DNA of 64,000 nt from Distichodus sexfasciatus. Taxonomy: Eukaryota; Chordata; Actinopteri; Characiformes; Distichodontidae. This document shows positions 37,814 to 48,495 of the stretch, in pieces. Within the stretch, counting starts at the first letter, position 1. Every line of letters begins with the position of its first letter. The stretch lies in contig JAVGVS010000001.1 of assembly GCA_032718565.1 (NCBI GenBank), positions 6,298,495 to 6,362,494 on the forward strand, written 5' to 3'. Made by a program: the position numbers and the translations under genes. The notes under the pieces are model-generated. The model was not told where the DNA came from and made no database searches. It saw only the letters and a program-made list of their open reading frames with translations.

Positions 37814-38901
37814 CTGCAGAACGAGAAAAGAAAGAGAGACGAGATATGAATGTGCCCATCTTTTAAAATGGGATCACCTACACTAGCACTCTTAGACCAC
37901 CAAAGAAGAACAGCAAGTCATCTGGACTTGTTTGTCCCAGATTTGACTGCCCTGCTGTCCGTAGAAGTGGTGGTTAAGAAAGATTAGCTGCGGGCGGATA
38001 TAGCTCTCCATGCTAAACAAGTCAGCTGGCAAGACTTAAGCTTGCCTATGTGTGAGGACAGGAGCAGAGGTAAGCCACTGCCAAGTTAAGAGTGAAAGCA
38101 GGGTTCTGGCACATTCTGCATGTTACTCTGCCTGGCTAAGGTCCAGCATGCAAAACAAGATTCACATACAAACAACTAAGTTGGTTGACACAAAAAGAAA
38201 ACAGTGTTGACCATAGGCAGATAATGCAAGCAATTAAGGTTGTTGCTTGGACTGTCGTTCCAGCATTTTTCAGCATTTAGCAGACACTCTTGTCCAGAGC
38301 GACCTCAGTTTGCTTAGTACAAGGACAGTCTCCCTGGAGCAACTTGGGCTTAAGAGTCTTGCTCAAGGACTTAATGACGGTAGTGCTGGAGCTAGAATTT
38401 GAATGCACAACCTCTTGGTCCAGAGGTGAGCATCCTAACAACGAGCCCAAAACCACCCAGAGTGTCAGTGCACAACAATGGTATATGGGACGCGTTCAAC
38501 TCTAATGACTAACATTATTTATGTGAAGCATTATTAAAATAAAACTTTTAAATGATATTATTTTTCCTGTTTTCAATTAAAAACAAATACTATCAATTAC
38601 ATTAGCACAATAAGATTAAAGATCCAACAAGGTGAATTTAGCCTTGATTGAATAAAAATAAAAGTTTTGTCTTTGCTTAAACTGACTTAGTTTAGTTGAA
38701 ATCATTTATTGTAAGTTGCCTGTTATTTTTGTTGACAGAAACAGAATTTTGTAGCATGATCAAGTGTGATTTGTAGCCATTCTCATTGCATGTAGTGTGC
38801 TTTCAAATGGTGAGTTACAATGTCCTTTCTCTTCACTGCCAAAAATTCTGCTCTCTTCATAACCACAACATGCATGACTGAAGACAAAGTCCCTAACTCA
38901 C
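37814..38901. other. dgkb: intron between exons 7 and 8
   Basis: Contains the SINE-like repeat at 38262 and otherwise AT-rich noncoding sequence. Confidence 0.65.
38262..38460. repeat. fish dispersed SINE-like repeat
   Basis: GCATTTAGCAGACACTCTTG-TCCAGAGCGACCT, GGAGCAACTTGGGCTTAAGA and CTTGCTCAAGGAC follow the well-known teleost order; the last part ends in a degraded tRNA-like GAATTTGAATGC. Same family as 25845-26003 and better preserved. Confidence 0.65.
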
Positions 38902-39054
38902 ATTCTAGCTTATCTTCTGCAGTCCCTCGCTCCAGCAGGGACAAGTAGCACACAATGTCCTTCAGAAAGACCACCTGTGGTGAAGACAGAGGAGAACTCT
39001 TCTGAGGGGACGGACTCCTCCTCAAAGACACTCCCTTGTCTGATCGACTTCGCT
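38902..39054 (-). CDS. dgkb: dgkb coding exon 7 (residues 208-258)
   Basis: Begins with a basic Ser/Pro segment (RSRSDKGVSLRRSPSP) and continues into VVFLKDIVCYLSLLERG and EDKLE, the conserved helix of type I DGKs just before EF hand 1. The acceptor is GCACTCAG and the donor GTGAGT; both borders are phase 1. Only its second half aligns with the family; the first half extends the linker. Confidence 0.92.
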
Positions 39055-39211
39055 CTGAGTGCATAAACAAAAAAGATGAACATATCAGCACATTATAAGC
39101 AAATTAAATCATTCTGATTATTTACATTGTGACTACAACAAAGTCACCCTCCTTCTGGTACTGATCTCAGAAACACAGCCACACATCCATTCTTCATGTC
39201 ATAGCTCTGAC

Positions 39212-39451
39212 CTGGAGAGAGTCGAGGGGAGGTCTTGGCTGGAGCCAGCGCATTGGTGCTGTTGCTGCCCACTGCCTGGGTGCAGGGCGAGCGATGAGAA
39301 GCTCCTGATGTGGGGCCCTCAGTCCCTGAACGCTGGGATGAGGAACGTGAGGAGCAAGGCGAGGTGGTGGCACCTGAGCCGGGGTTCATACCAGTAGAAT
39401 GCTCAGGAGTGTGTCTACCCATGGCACTCAAAATACTCTTCCCATTCATCC
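39212..39451 (-). CDS. dgkb: dgkb coding exon 6, Ser-rich linker (residues 128-207)
   Basis: A 240-nt phase 1-1 exon (ATCCCTAG acceptor, GTCAGA donor) encoding 80 residues, 18 of them Ser, with many Thr, Pro and Gly and several S-P/T-P sites. It looks disordered and phosphorylatable. The opening G-M-N-G-K and a following T-P may match the short G-x-x-MNKG..TPP stretch of mammalian DGK-beta, but the exon is much longer. Symmetric phase allows skipping. Confidence 0.85.
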
Positions 39452-39889
39452 CTAGGGATAAGAAGAGCAGAAAGAAAAGAGAAGAAAGAGAAGGGAAGAA
39501 AGAGAAGCAAAAGGCTTAAGGGAGAAAAGTATGAACAACTTGAAACATTTACAGAGGAAAGGCAATTACACCCTTTTGCAAAAGACAGCCTGTAGGTAAG
39601 GAAAGCAAAACACAACTGAAACGGATTCTGTCACTACACCACACAGCTGCACAGAATCACTGGGTATAGCATGGATGGGCAGACTTTGAGCTGTTACCAC
39701 AACCACAACAATATCTTCATGAATATTTCATAGAACAAAAAGGTCACACAAGCATTTTTTTCTCCCCAACACAAATATTAAACACGGAATGGTGACAGGG
39801 TGACAGCAGGTGGAGGGACATGTTGTATTTGGAGCGGGCAGCAGCTGCTGAGCATGTCTCTTTGCACTGATGTAGCGCTACAATGGTAC

Positions 39890-39952
39890 CTGTTATGGGA
39901 GCACAGGCCACTTCTGTCTGTATAGAGATGCCTGCATCAATCGACTTGGGTT
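39890..39952 (-). CDS. dgkb: dgkb coding exon 5, linker cassette (residues 107-127)
   Basis: A 63-nt phase 1-1 exon with a TATCTGCAG acceptor and GTACCA donor, encoding EPKSIDAGISIQTEVACAPI and a Thr. It has no recognisable domain and no clear counterpart in the mammalian beta linker as I recall it. Phase agreement with both neighbours and an open frame support it; being symmetric, it could be included or skipped without a frameshift. It is the least certain of the exons. Confidence 0.72.
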
Positions 39953-41144
39953 CTGCAGATACAGTAAGTCAAAGAGGAGTGAAGTACGACAAAAGACAAA
40001 AGTGGAAGGATGCGTTAGACAGCTAAAGAGAGGAAATGTCAGAATAACGAGTATGTTCTGGTGATTATTATATAGTGCCAAGGAGAACTATTCCAGCTAA
40101 CATTTACCTTATATTGGCTCCTGTCAACTGAAAGGATAAGACATGCCAAGAAAGGAATCCTGGCACAAGGTGGCACTATTGACCACCTCTGTATAACAGG
40201 TTAATACCGTTTTTGCATAGTGGCTAAAAACTGGGTAAGAGAGAAGAGATGATGCCTTGATTGGAAACCCACCACCACCCTGACACAGCAGGTGGACTTT
40301 TGGACTGAAAGTCTACAACATCTTTCAGCATGGATATGAGCATGATCCATCCATCTGCCTCTTTAATTCAGGCATCCACTGGAAAGTGAGATCTGGTCAG
40401 TATCATGGAGAGGCAAGAAACAGAACAGGTTTTCCTACTGTAACAAAAGAGACATTTGCCAAGCCTCCCAACTGTTGGGCATTGGATGTCCAGTCACCTC
40501 CACTTAATTATTTTAATCATGCTGAGAGTATGGTTTGTGTGTGTGTGTGTGTGCGTGCAGTGAGCCTATGAGCATTTGGGCAGTGATTGTGTCTGCATAG
40601 CTAGTGTGTTAATAAATTATAACATGTTTACAAATCATTTCAGAAATACACTTCAGCCTTTCAGGTTCGGTACAGAAATGATTTCTGTACAGCTCATTTT
40701 GTACCCATCACTCAATGGCCTGGACATTGTACATATCTCTGGACATATCTCTGATATGTTGCTTGACTGATATAATGCTATAGGGCTATATATATATATA
40801 TAACGCTGGAGGGTCACTTAGATCATCAGAAGTGTGATGGTTCTTCAGAGAAGAGATGAAACTAATCTGGATGAAATGGCATTAGCGACTTCGCTACCCA
40901 CTGCTGGAACCAACAGTCCATCCATATCCAATCTGTCCCAACTGTAGCCAGTTCTTTTTTAAAGGTAAAAATTCCCTGCTGCCTTTGTTTAAATATCTTA
41001 CCTATTAATGGGACTCTAATTCTACTTTGATTGTGTTCTTTCTTAAATCTCATATTACATATATTTTCTTTCCTTTTTATTCTATTCTATTATCTATTGC
41101 TGTAAAGCACACCAAATGGTCTTTGTGTATGACAATGTGCTATA

Positions 41145-41175
<31 letters not shown>

Positions 41176-41406
41176 GATGCCTTGTCTGACACTGGAGAAT
41201 TCAGTGGGAATGTTTTAAGAAAAAGGAGATTCAATTGCATCAGGGGATGCAAAGTTCAGATAATATACACTTGTCTATGAATGCAGAAATCTCATTCTAT
41301 GCAATCCCGTTCATAATATTTACTTCTTTAGAAAATACCTTATTTAAAAACTTTGAGGGATCAAAATATAACGTGTTGTATGGAAATCCTGTCTCAAAAA
41401 AATTAC
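39953..41406. other. dgkb: intron between exons 4 and 5
   Basis: Contains a TG run at 40537-40552, a short AT run near 40790 and the retroelement 3' fragment at 40800-41174. Nothing else recognised. Confidence 0.65.
40800..41174 (+). mobile_element. L2/SINE-type retroelement 3' fragment with (AAAT)n tail
   Basis: The sequence GCTGTAAAGCACACCAAATG…GTGTATGACAATGTGCTATA-TAAATAAATAAA is the characteristic fish retroelement 3' end with a short-repeat tail. 5'-truncated; no coding sequence recognised. Confidence 0.6.
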
Positions 41407-41560
41407 CTAGCAATGCTGTTCCAGAAGGCAGGGGATCTGAGGAGCTGCCTCCACCGGTCTTACTCTTGAATGAGGTGAAGAGATGCTGACATAGTTCCTC
41501 TGGGATGTCATTCTCTAGGTAGGTGGCCATGAAGAGTTGGAAACCCTCGTAGTCAATAGG
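41407..41560 (-). CDS. dgkb: dgkb coding exon 4 (residues 56-106)
   Basis: Reads from PIDYEGFQLFMATYLENDIP through HLFTSFKSK into a Gly/Ser-rich tail, ending in phase 1 at GTAATT; the acceptor is TCCCCACAG. The F-x-L-F-M-x-x-[FY]-L-E pattern is the core of the type I DGK recoverin-homology domain. The low-complexity end opens the long linker that separates the two halves of this region. Confidence 0.93.
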
Positions 41561-42067
41561 CTGTGGGGACAAGCAAAGACACAATAAGAGGAAGACAAGG
41601 TAGATGCAGTAAGAAGAAACCTCCTCAACCTTTACATTATTGGCTCATCTATGAGTTAATAATAATAATGTTTCAGATTGATACTGGCTGTAGAATATCA
41701 GAATGTAATGGGCTGTATAGCTAGGGGCTGTAACACTAATGTCATAAGACAAAAAAGACCTTTCAGCGAATATATGGTACATAAAAAACAGATGAACCTT
41801 TAAGAAGTATATAAAAATCAAATCCTTGAAACAAAAACAGATAATTAGAATAAAAACATATAAGTTATACAAGGAACATGATAAAGTAAACAGTTAGGAA
41901 ACCCCAACCCTTAAAGAACACAAATGCAAGGCGGAAACAGAAAGACGTGGTGGCCATGACCTTTGAACTTTGGAAGACAGTATGAGAGTGCAGAACCGGT
42001 TTATTATGGTTCGGAATGTAGACACACTGATCCACAGAGCATGCAAACCCAGAGGGCTTTGGCTTAC

Positions 42068-42088
42068 TTGGTTGAGAATGTCTTGCTT
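42068..42088 (-). CDS. dgkb: dgkb coding exon 3, 21-nt microexon (residues 49-55)
   Basis: Exactly seven codons, KQDILNQ, in phase 0 on both sides, with a GTAAGC donor and a CAAACAG acceptor. Mammalian DGK-beta has the same heptapeptide at this point while DGK-gamma lacks it. Skipping it would keep the frame. Upstream of the acceptor is a long C/T tract and then UGAC-UGC-CAAACAG, the layout of neural microexons. It is too short for ORF-based finding and was placed by phase and homology. Confidence 0.88.
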
Positions 42089-43139
42089 CTGTTTGGCAGT
42101 CAAGGGGATAGGGAGAGGGTAGAGGGAGAGAGGGAGTTAAGGACTAGTGGTTGGAGCAGCTTTGGTCGGGGTTCCACAAATTGCTGCCTTGACGTTGACT
42201 CTATTGTTATTTTGAAAGGTCTCGTAAAAAAGTTTTTAAATTACCATGTTCTTGAAATAAACACTGATGCTCTCATATTTTATATTCTCTCATATTTCAT
42301 TCCTCGAAACCCAACACCATTCTCCTGTGTGAAAAGCACTCAGCAACTTTGAAGACCGTCAGATTGTTTGAAAATCCTTCACTTGCTATTGCTTGCCTTT
42401 TTTGGAATTGATCTGCTTCATTGCATTGCAGATTAGAGAAAAAAAGAAACAAAAACATAGCAATAAGAAAAGCTGCAGGTTGAGTCATGCTGAGGCCTCT
42501 CGAATGGCAGGACCTACGCTGATCCATGTGACAGACTCTTCTGGAACATGAGCAGCCTGTGGTTAAAATTAAAACCTCTGTAAAAACCACAAAGTCTTTC
42601 AGGGATACATAGATAAAATGGCCACAGGGCTGGAACAAAGAAGCTAAAGATAAAAGGCAGGAGCCTACACGTCTTTCTGTGGGAACAACTCTTAACATGA
42701 GTGATGCATAGAACAGGTAAAGGTTAGCATATGGCAAGATGTATATTTACATATTTACAGTTTTTCTCAGGCGCTTAACTACACTGACCATGCCATTAGT
42801 CCAACTTGTCATTCCCAAATAAATATAAGCCAATCAGCAAACTTTTTTGCACAACAGAAACCATGTTATCATTGCTTGCACGTCACTTTTATTGCTAAAG
42901 GATTTTTGCAGAACACTAGTCACAGTGATCATTTGGTAACACCAAAATCACATCAGAGTGTCTGATTAAGCAATTCACTTCAAAATAGTGGCAGCTGCTA
43001 AATTCCATCTCAAAACACTACTGAAATTGGGCCAGACTTGCAATTGGTTTCACTACTTGCTGCAAATCTAACTCTCAACCACTCAAAAGTTGCTAATAAG
43101 GTATAAAAGTAGTAATAAAGTGGTGTAATTTTTAACACA

Positions 43140-43911
43140 CAATGAAACAAGACTGGAAAGGACGTGGATGTAGATGTGGAAGAGGAAACAGTGAGCAAGG
43201 TCAAAGACAGAGGTCAGCCATAAAATTACAGTCGCTCTCATTGACCATGTTCATGCTCATGTGTTGCATCAATTATTCGAACATTCAAGAGGGAAAATAG
43301 GTATGTAACATTTACTTGCTATAATTCAGATATAGACCACAGTTCTTGCAGTTATCAGATTTATATTTACTGCAGTATTCTACATTACATATCTGTCTTT
43401 ATAGACTCTAGGGTTAGGGTTAGGGTAAGCTAACCTAACCCTAACCCTAGAAAGAAGACCTGCAGCTGGCGGGAGTGGCCGCTGGTCACTGCTGACCATG
43501 AAGCAGCGATTGTTCAGATGGTGCCGGGGAATAATACACTCCGTTTACAGGAAATACAGGCTGCTGTAATTGCAGACCACACAACATATCACAACATTCA
43601 TTCAGTCAGTTTATCAGCTGAGTTATCAATATGTACAGGTAAAAAGTCACTATATGAGTTGTCCACTATACGTTTACTGTAACTCGCTCGGTATAACAGG
43701 GACTAGTCCTGTTGTATACATCCTAATAGCTGGGCCATATAAATCTGGAAAGTGTATTGTATTCCTTGATGAGATTTACAGAGCACTTCTGCAGTCTGAA
43801 GGGAGAGACAATGCTATGGAAGAGATCATGCAGAGTAAATCACATGCCTTTTTTATATCACATGACAAAATTTGTTTTCTGGATTTTTGCATTTTCATAC
43901 ACACCCAATGA
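43140..43911 (+). pseudogene. broken IS630/Tc1-like transposase
   Basis: Scattered reading frames give a basic Arg/Gly start (DWKGRG…GRGNSEQGQRQRS), a helix-turn-helix-like ALIDHVHAHVLHQLFEHS, then EAAIVQMVPGNNTLRLQEIQ followed by NIHSVSLSAELS, and later GPYKSGKCIVFLDEIYRALL. These fall in different frames with stops between, and the segment carrying the last catalytic acid is gone. The order is that of IS630/Tc1-mariner transposases found widely in fish. I leave the gene as broken. Confidence 0.65.
43408..43450. repeat. head-to-head telomeric-repeat palindrome
   Basis: CTAGGGTTAGGGTTAGG (43408-43424), a 9-base spacer, and its exact reverse complement (43434-43450). The unit is the vertebrate telomere hexamer TTAGGG, about 2.8 copies per arm. 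Confidence 0.9.
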
Positions 43912-44234
43912 AACCACTTTCCTCACAGGAGACGTGTTTTTGTACTTTGTTGCTCCCTCTGTGTGTGTACTGATTTTACTGCAGTGAGTGAGTATTTTGT
44001 CTGAGAGTGTTCACTGATTGCTTGTATGTGTCTCCTGTTTGACTGATGTGTGTTGCTGTTTGAGTGAGTTATGCAATTTTGCAATAGCTATTTAGTGTTT
44101 TGATTCACATAGAGGGTTTTGCAGGGAAAATGGGGAGTTCTGCCAAATTTGTTAGTGTTCTGCAGGCTGCACTGGCTGATTTGAGAATGTGGTTATTATT
44201 TTGAAAAAAGTAGTTAAGTGCCAGAGAAAAACTG

Positions 44235-45615
44235 TAATATAATATAAAGTAGAAAGAAAAGTGTACTAAGCAGGAATGCACAATATGAACAATGCATCTT
44301 ATTGCGTTGACGGCAATGTTAAGTAAGTTGAATGAAATAGGACCTAGGGGATTTGCTAGGACCTAGCAAAAACTCAAACACAGGCTCTAGTGTTCGTTTT
44401 CCTACCATATGAATATATAAAGATTCACAATGTAATACACAATTTAGCCTGTAACTGTGTGACTTTAATTTCCTATGCAACTTACTAAACCAAATGCAGT
44501 CTCTCTCTCCTTTTTGTGATGTTCATACTTCAGGCACTATGATATCACATTAACAATCAATGAGCATAGCTTCCCTAGCACTGAGTCAGATCTGTCTGCT
44601 GCTTTGAGTAAATGAAAGGCAGCAAAATTGATTGCAGCCGCAGTAGAAACTTCCCATGTAAAGCTGAAGTGAAGCTATGGGAATGCATATAAAAATAACA
44701 ATGATAGAACCACAGCTAGAACGCAGCCAATCTCATGCTATATCTAGGCCATAAGCTAAAGAGTCTAACTGCAGGACCTGAACAAAAAACATAAAATTCA
44801 GAAATGCAGAATGACACTTAGAACAGACAGAATATCATAAATTAATTAATAAAGTATAGAGAATTTAATGATCATCTCCAGCTAAGTCTTGACATATTAA
44901 CAATTCATAGTTCCAATGTTACCTTCACCAGGGAAATGCCTCTAATTTGAATTTATCTTCCTTTTACTGAATTAGTACTGTGTCTGCCTTCTTGTCACGG
45001 CAGCAGCTGTACTGGGAAGCCCGCCGTCTAATATTTACAACCCAGCAGCATTAAGTCACTCTTGGTTCATCCATCACAGAGATATAGAGCTCTGTCAGCT
45101 GTAGGTAGGAGGCATCCTAGCACTGATGGCATGTCACCTAGGCTTTAAGCCATTTCTAGTCTCTAGATGATTTACAGGTGGTCTCAAGCATCCTCTCAAA
45201 CTATGACAAGCGGGCAGTGCAACTCCACAGTCAGGCTGGCGCTGGCTGCAGACCCGCTGACTGCACCAGAACTGATGCTGTATTGATTCAGCCAAGGCTC
45301 TGGGTCACAACGAGTGGCGCCAAACACAGACGAGCCCGTTATTTATTTCAAGGTGGACAATGGCACAAGAAATATAATGACACACCATAAAGCAAATTAT
45401 AAATGTCTCTGCCTACCAGCATTTGTTTTCAAGGTAACATGATGTATGGGCTTTGTAGTGTCAGCGTCATGCTTAACTCAAGCCCGGTGAGAATCTAGGC
45501 ACCTTTGTCTCATGGTGGTGGGTGACAAAGCATTTCCAATAATGACCCATGGACAGATTCAGGTTGCATCATCACACATAATCAGATGAGTTCATACCCC
45601 GCTGAGGGAACGTAC
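44235..45615. other. dgkb: intron between exons 2 and 3, right part
   Basis: No repeat named. The 45000-45380 block is GC-richer than its surroundings with a 70-codon ORF lacking family similarity; a conserved noncoding element is possible but not shown. Confidence 0.5.
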
Positions 45616-45692
45616 CTGTTCAGGGTTGTACTTGGACAGCACACCATTTCCATGAAACTCTTCCAAAACATCTTTCAGCTTCTTAGAGGAAT
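45616..45692 (-). CDS. dgkb: dgkb coding exon 2 (residues 23-48)
   Basis: Completes the split Tyr codon and reads YSSKKLKDVLEEFHGNGVLS followed by KYNPEQ, ending in phase 0 at a GTACGT donor; the acceptor is ATCACAG. The HGNGVL-x-KYNPE segment is close to mammalian DGK-beta and unlike the gamma paralog, so it is one of the better clues to the gene's identity. It belongs to the recoverin-homology region. Confidence 0.93.
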
Positions 45693-48123
45693 CTGTGATG
45701 AACACAAAGACAAAGATTGTGAATAAAAGGTAATATTCAGCATAGTTTGTTGTAATGAAATAAGCTTAAGTGAGTTCATGTCGGATTAAAAGTATAGTGA
45801 GATGTTTTTTGAAGACTTGCAAGTGGAAAATTGTTCAGTCCTAGATGAATCAGTGTCTATTTTACAAAATACTTTAATTTTCTGCTACAGTGGGCACTAC
45901 AAGTAGAGAGACATCGGAATAAAAGTAACTCTCTTAGCTAAAATCGCATTGTCTGTAACTCATGAGTCATGTGTGCTGGTAGAGTTGGGTTTTTATTGCG
46001 TCGCCAGATGTGAATCCCATCTCATGTTTGACGGAGGTGATTCCCCCATCTCCCACGGAGCTCACATCTGATGTAGTGTTCAAGGAGATGATGAAGAATG
46101 TATCACCCAATCACACTGGCCTGGGATAGTCACAGTGAGAAACCAAAAGCTAAACCCACCTCCTTTCTAATTTAGAAAAAAAAATGAGTCATCTTTCCTG
46201 AGGTAAACACACACAGACAAAGCAGAGTGCTGGTATGATAGGAATCAGTGACCTCAAAATGGCATTGAAGTCTGAGATTTATGAGCTACATGTTTAGTTT
46301 GGAATCACAGTTCCAATGTAAATGACCGTCATTTCTCAGAAATGGCAGAGGTTAGATAAAGAAGGGGAATATAAGCACTGAGGGCTATTGGTGAAGGTAT
46401 GATAAACACCCCAGAGAAATATTAAGAGTTACATACTTGTAAAGAAACTCCACTTTGGCTTCAAAGCATAAAAAAGATCAAACCATTGCCTTCATTCCTA
46501 TTGAGATATACTGATATACAACTGAAGTGGAAAAAAAAACTGCAGGTATTTTGAGAATTTTTGTGCTGTGATATTTTTCTGCATTTTAGTGAGAGTGACA
46601 GTCCCATTCACAGCTCATTATGGACAGTTGTCATATTTCAGTGTTCAGTGTTCAGTGTTCATTGGCACCAATGTGTCATAACCTGCTGGTATTTAGCCCC
46701 TATAATAGCTTGCATGCACATATGTCCACACTCTCTCTCACACACACAGCTGCTCCATAATAAATGTACAGCTAAAATCAACATCAAGACAAGAGTTCAA
46801 TGTAAAAAAAAAAAGCCATATCCATAAACTCAAAATAACAGCTGCCTCTAATAATAAAACTCAGTTTCTGTTTCATATGCTAAACATTTACCCCAATGTC
46901 TTCTCTAAAAACATGTCTGATCACAAAATTGTGTGATCTTATTTTAGACTGTGGAAAAAGTTCCTTTCTGTTTGAACTGGCTTGTGTGTAAAAGGGTCAA
47001 AAATATATATGACACTCCATTGTCCAGATGACGCATGTTTTTCCAACACACACACATACACATACAAGTCTTGTTCTGACTGAGATGTTAGACCAGATGA
47101 ATCAGGTTTATTGGGAATGCAAATCTTCATAAACATAAGAAATAATATATGCTCATAATATAAACAATTAATAATTCAGAAATTAAAAAAGAAAAAATGA
47201 AAGAAATTAAAAACATTTGCTAACTACCAAATTCACACAGACAAAGCCCTTATAGTAAGGAAGTGACAAATATTCCTCCTTGAGAAGATTCATGTTGATT
47301 GGTTATTAAGTTATCCATTGAGCAGTTTAAATTGATTTTATTTAAGTTCATTTTTGTTTACTTTAAATGCATTCACAGAATTTAGCATCATATTACACAA
47401 AAATGTGAAAATGTAGATTACTGTCTATATATAAATATACTGTATATACATACACATACAGTATATTGCATGGGTTATAAGGCACTTTGCCTGACTAACA
47501 GCATTTAACATTCCTGATGACTCATAGCAGAGCAAACACTAGCAGGCCATCAATATGGCCTACTGTGCTGTCGGTGTGTAGCTTACCGTCCCCACAGCAC
47601 TCCTTAAAAGCCCTAAGGTCTCATTTCGGAGATATTTACACTGAGGGAAATATCCCCAAATTACGCATTGACCAGGGCATTACCTTAAAGAGGCGCTTTG
47701 TAGGCACACTTATTCAAAAGGCTTAGAGCTTTGATGACCAGGCAAATAGACTGGTAAACCTTTGAAGTTAAAATATTCAGGCTTAAACCAAAAGCAAACC
47801 CCCCAGCCCCAAAACAACAGTATAACAGTAGTAGAATTCCTTAATATTAGGTCAGAATGCTTGAAGTGCCCCCTGAAGCCCATTAAATGCTTTTACACCA
47901 TAATAGTATTCAGAACAAACACACAGATTACCTGCTGATATTCAGTTTGTCAGACAGAGAAAGCAAAATGCAGTGTTGCCCCGTCTTGTTCCTTTAAATC
48001 ATCTACCCACAAAAATGGGAGTGATATTAACCTAATCAGCAAGCCGTCTGGAGCAAGATAAAACACAAAATCCAGAGAGCACATTTAGTCTTGCTCTTCA
48101 GATGACTCATGTTCAATACTCAC
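45693..48123. other. dgkb: intron between exons 1 and 2
   Basis: AT-rich DNA with a small tandem TTCAGTG repeat at 46637-46660 and a short inverted repeat ATACTGTATAT/ACAGTATAT near 47440-47465. No exon seen. Confidence 0.65.
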
Positions 48124-48190
48124 ACTCGCTGTACTGCTGCAGTTGGGAGAACTCGGCTGGGCTCAGACACACCCAACTCCTGTCGCCCAT
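48124..48190 (-). CDS. dgkb: dgkb coding exon 1 (residues 1-22)
   Basis: Starts MGDRSWVCLSPAEFSQLQQY and ends in phase 1 at a GTGAGT donor. The start is firm: ATG sits in a good context (G at -3 and +4), the type I DGK N-terminal pattern W-x-x-L-[ST]-P-x-E-F-x-Q-L-Q begins at once, and the same frame upstream meets stops with no other ATG. The split codon is completed by the next exon as Tyr. This is the beginning of the recoverin-homology region. Confidence 0.93.
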
Positions 48191-48495
48191 CTCGCCGGCT
48201 GGAGTGTGTGTGCTGAGGAGGGGTGTGTGCAGACTACGCTGATTAGCCCCAGTTGAGGTAGGAAATGGAGGCAAGCAGGTCTGGCTTCATCCCAGCTCCT
48301 TCTGTGAGCAGATGGCAAAAAGGTGGCACTTTTTGGGTGGAGGAGAGCAGGGACGGTGGGGAGAGGAGAGGAGGAGTGCAGTGTCAAGGTGAAACGGGTG
48401 AGGTGTGACAGGTGGGGGCTGCGATTTGCTCAGCAGGGATGGTTAAGCAGGAGATCACAGCAAGCCTGAACTGATGACCTTTGATCCACATCGAC
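48191..48495 (-). other. dgkb: dgkb 5'UTR part of the first coding exon
   Basis: A good acceptor (TTTCTCTCTGCAG) lies just above 48495, so the exon probably extends 305 nt upstream of the ATG and is joined to a noncoding exon further right. In the frame of the main ATG there is a TGA at 48455-48457 and another between it and the ATG. An out-of-frame 15-codon upstream ORF runs 48290 to 48243 and ends about 50 nt before the start codon. The exon border is inferred from the splice signal alone. Confidence 0.6.

Larger units (their letters stand above)
42758..44234 (+). mobile_element. IS630/Tc1-type DNA transposon relic, 1.48 kb
   Basis: TA-flanked, with 27-bp inverted ends CAGTTTTTCTC-[AT]-GGC-[AG]-CTTAACTAC differing at two bases. 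Internal coding remnants (43140-43911) are transposase-like. A 43-bp palindrome of telomere repeats sits between the remnants. Stops, frame changes and loss of the catalytic end show it is dead. Confidence 0.75.

Noticed and set aside
42297..42737. 146-codon minus-strand ORF as an extra dgkb exon
   Set aside because: The neighbouring exons 2, 3 and 4 join in phase without it, it has no DGK similarity and its borders do not fit.
43408..43450. Ancestral chromosome end fusion
   Set aside because: Fusions give TTAGGG followed by CCCTAA over longer tracts at chromosomal breakpoints; this short palindrome lies inside a bounded transposon.
48174..48190. N-terminal myristoylation of the kinase
   Set aside because: The protein starts M-G, but residue 6 is Trp, not the Ser/Thr of the usual signal.
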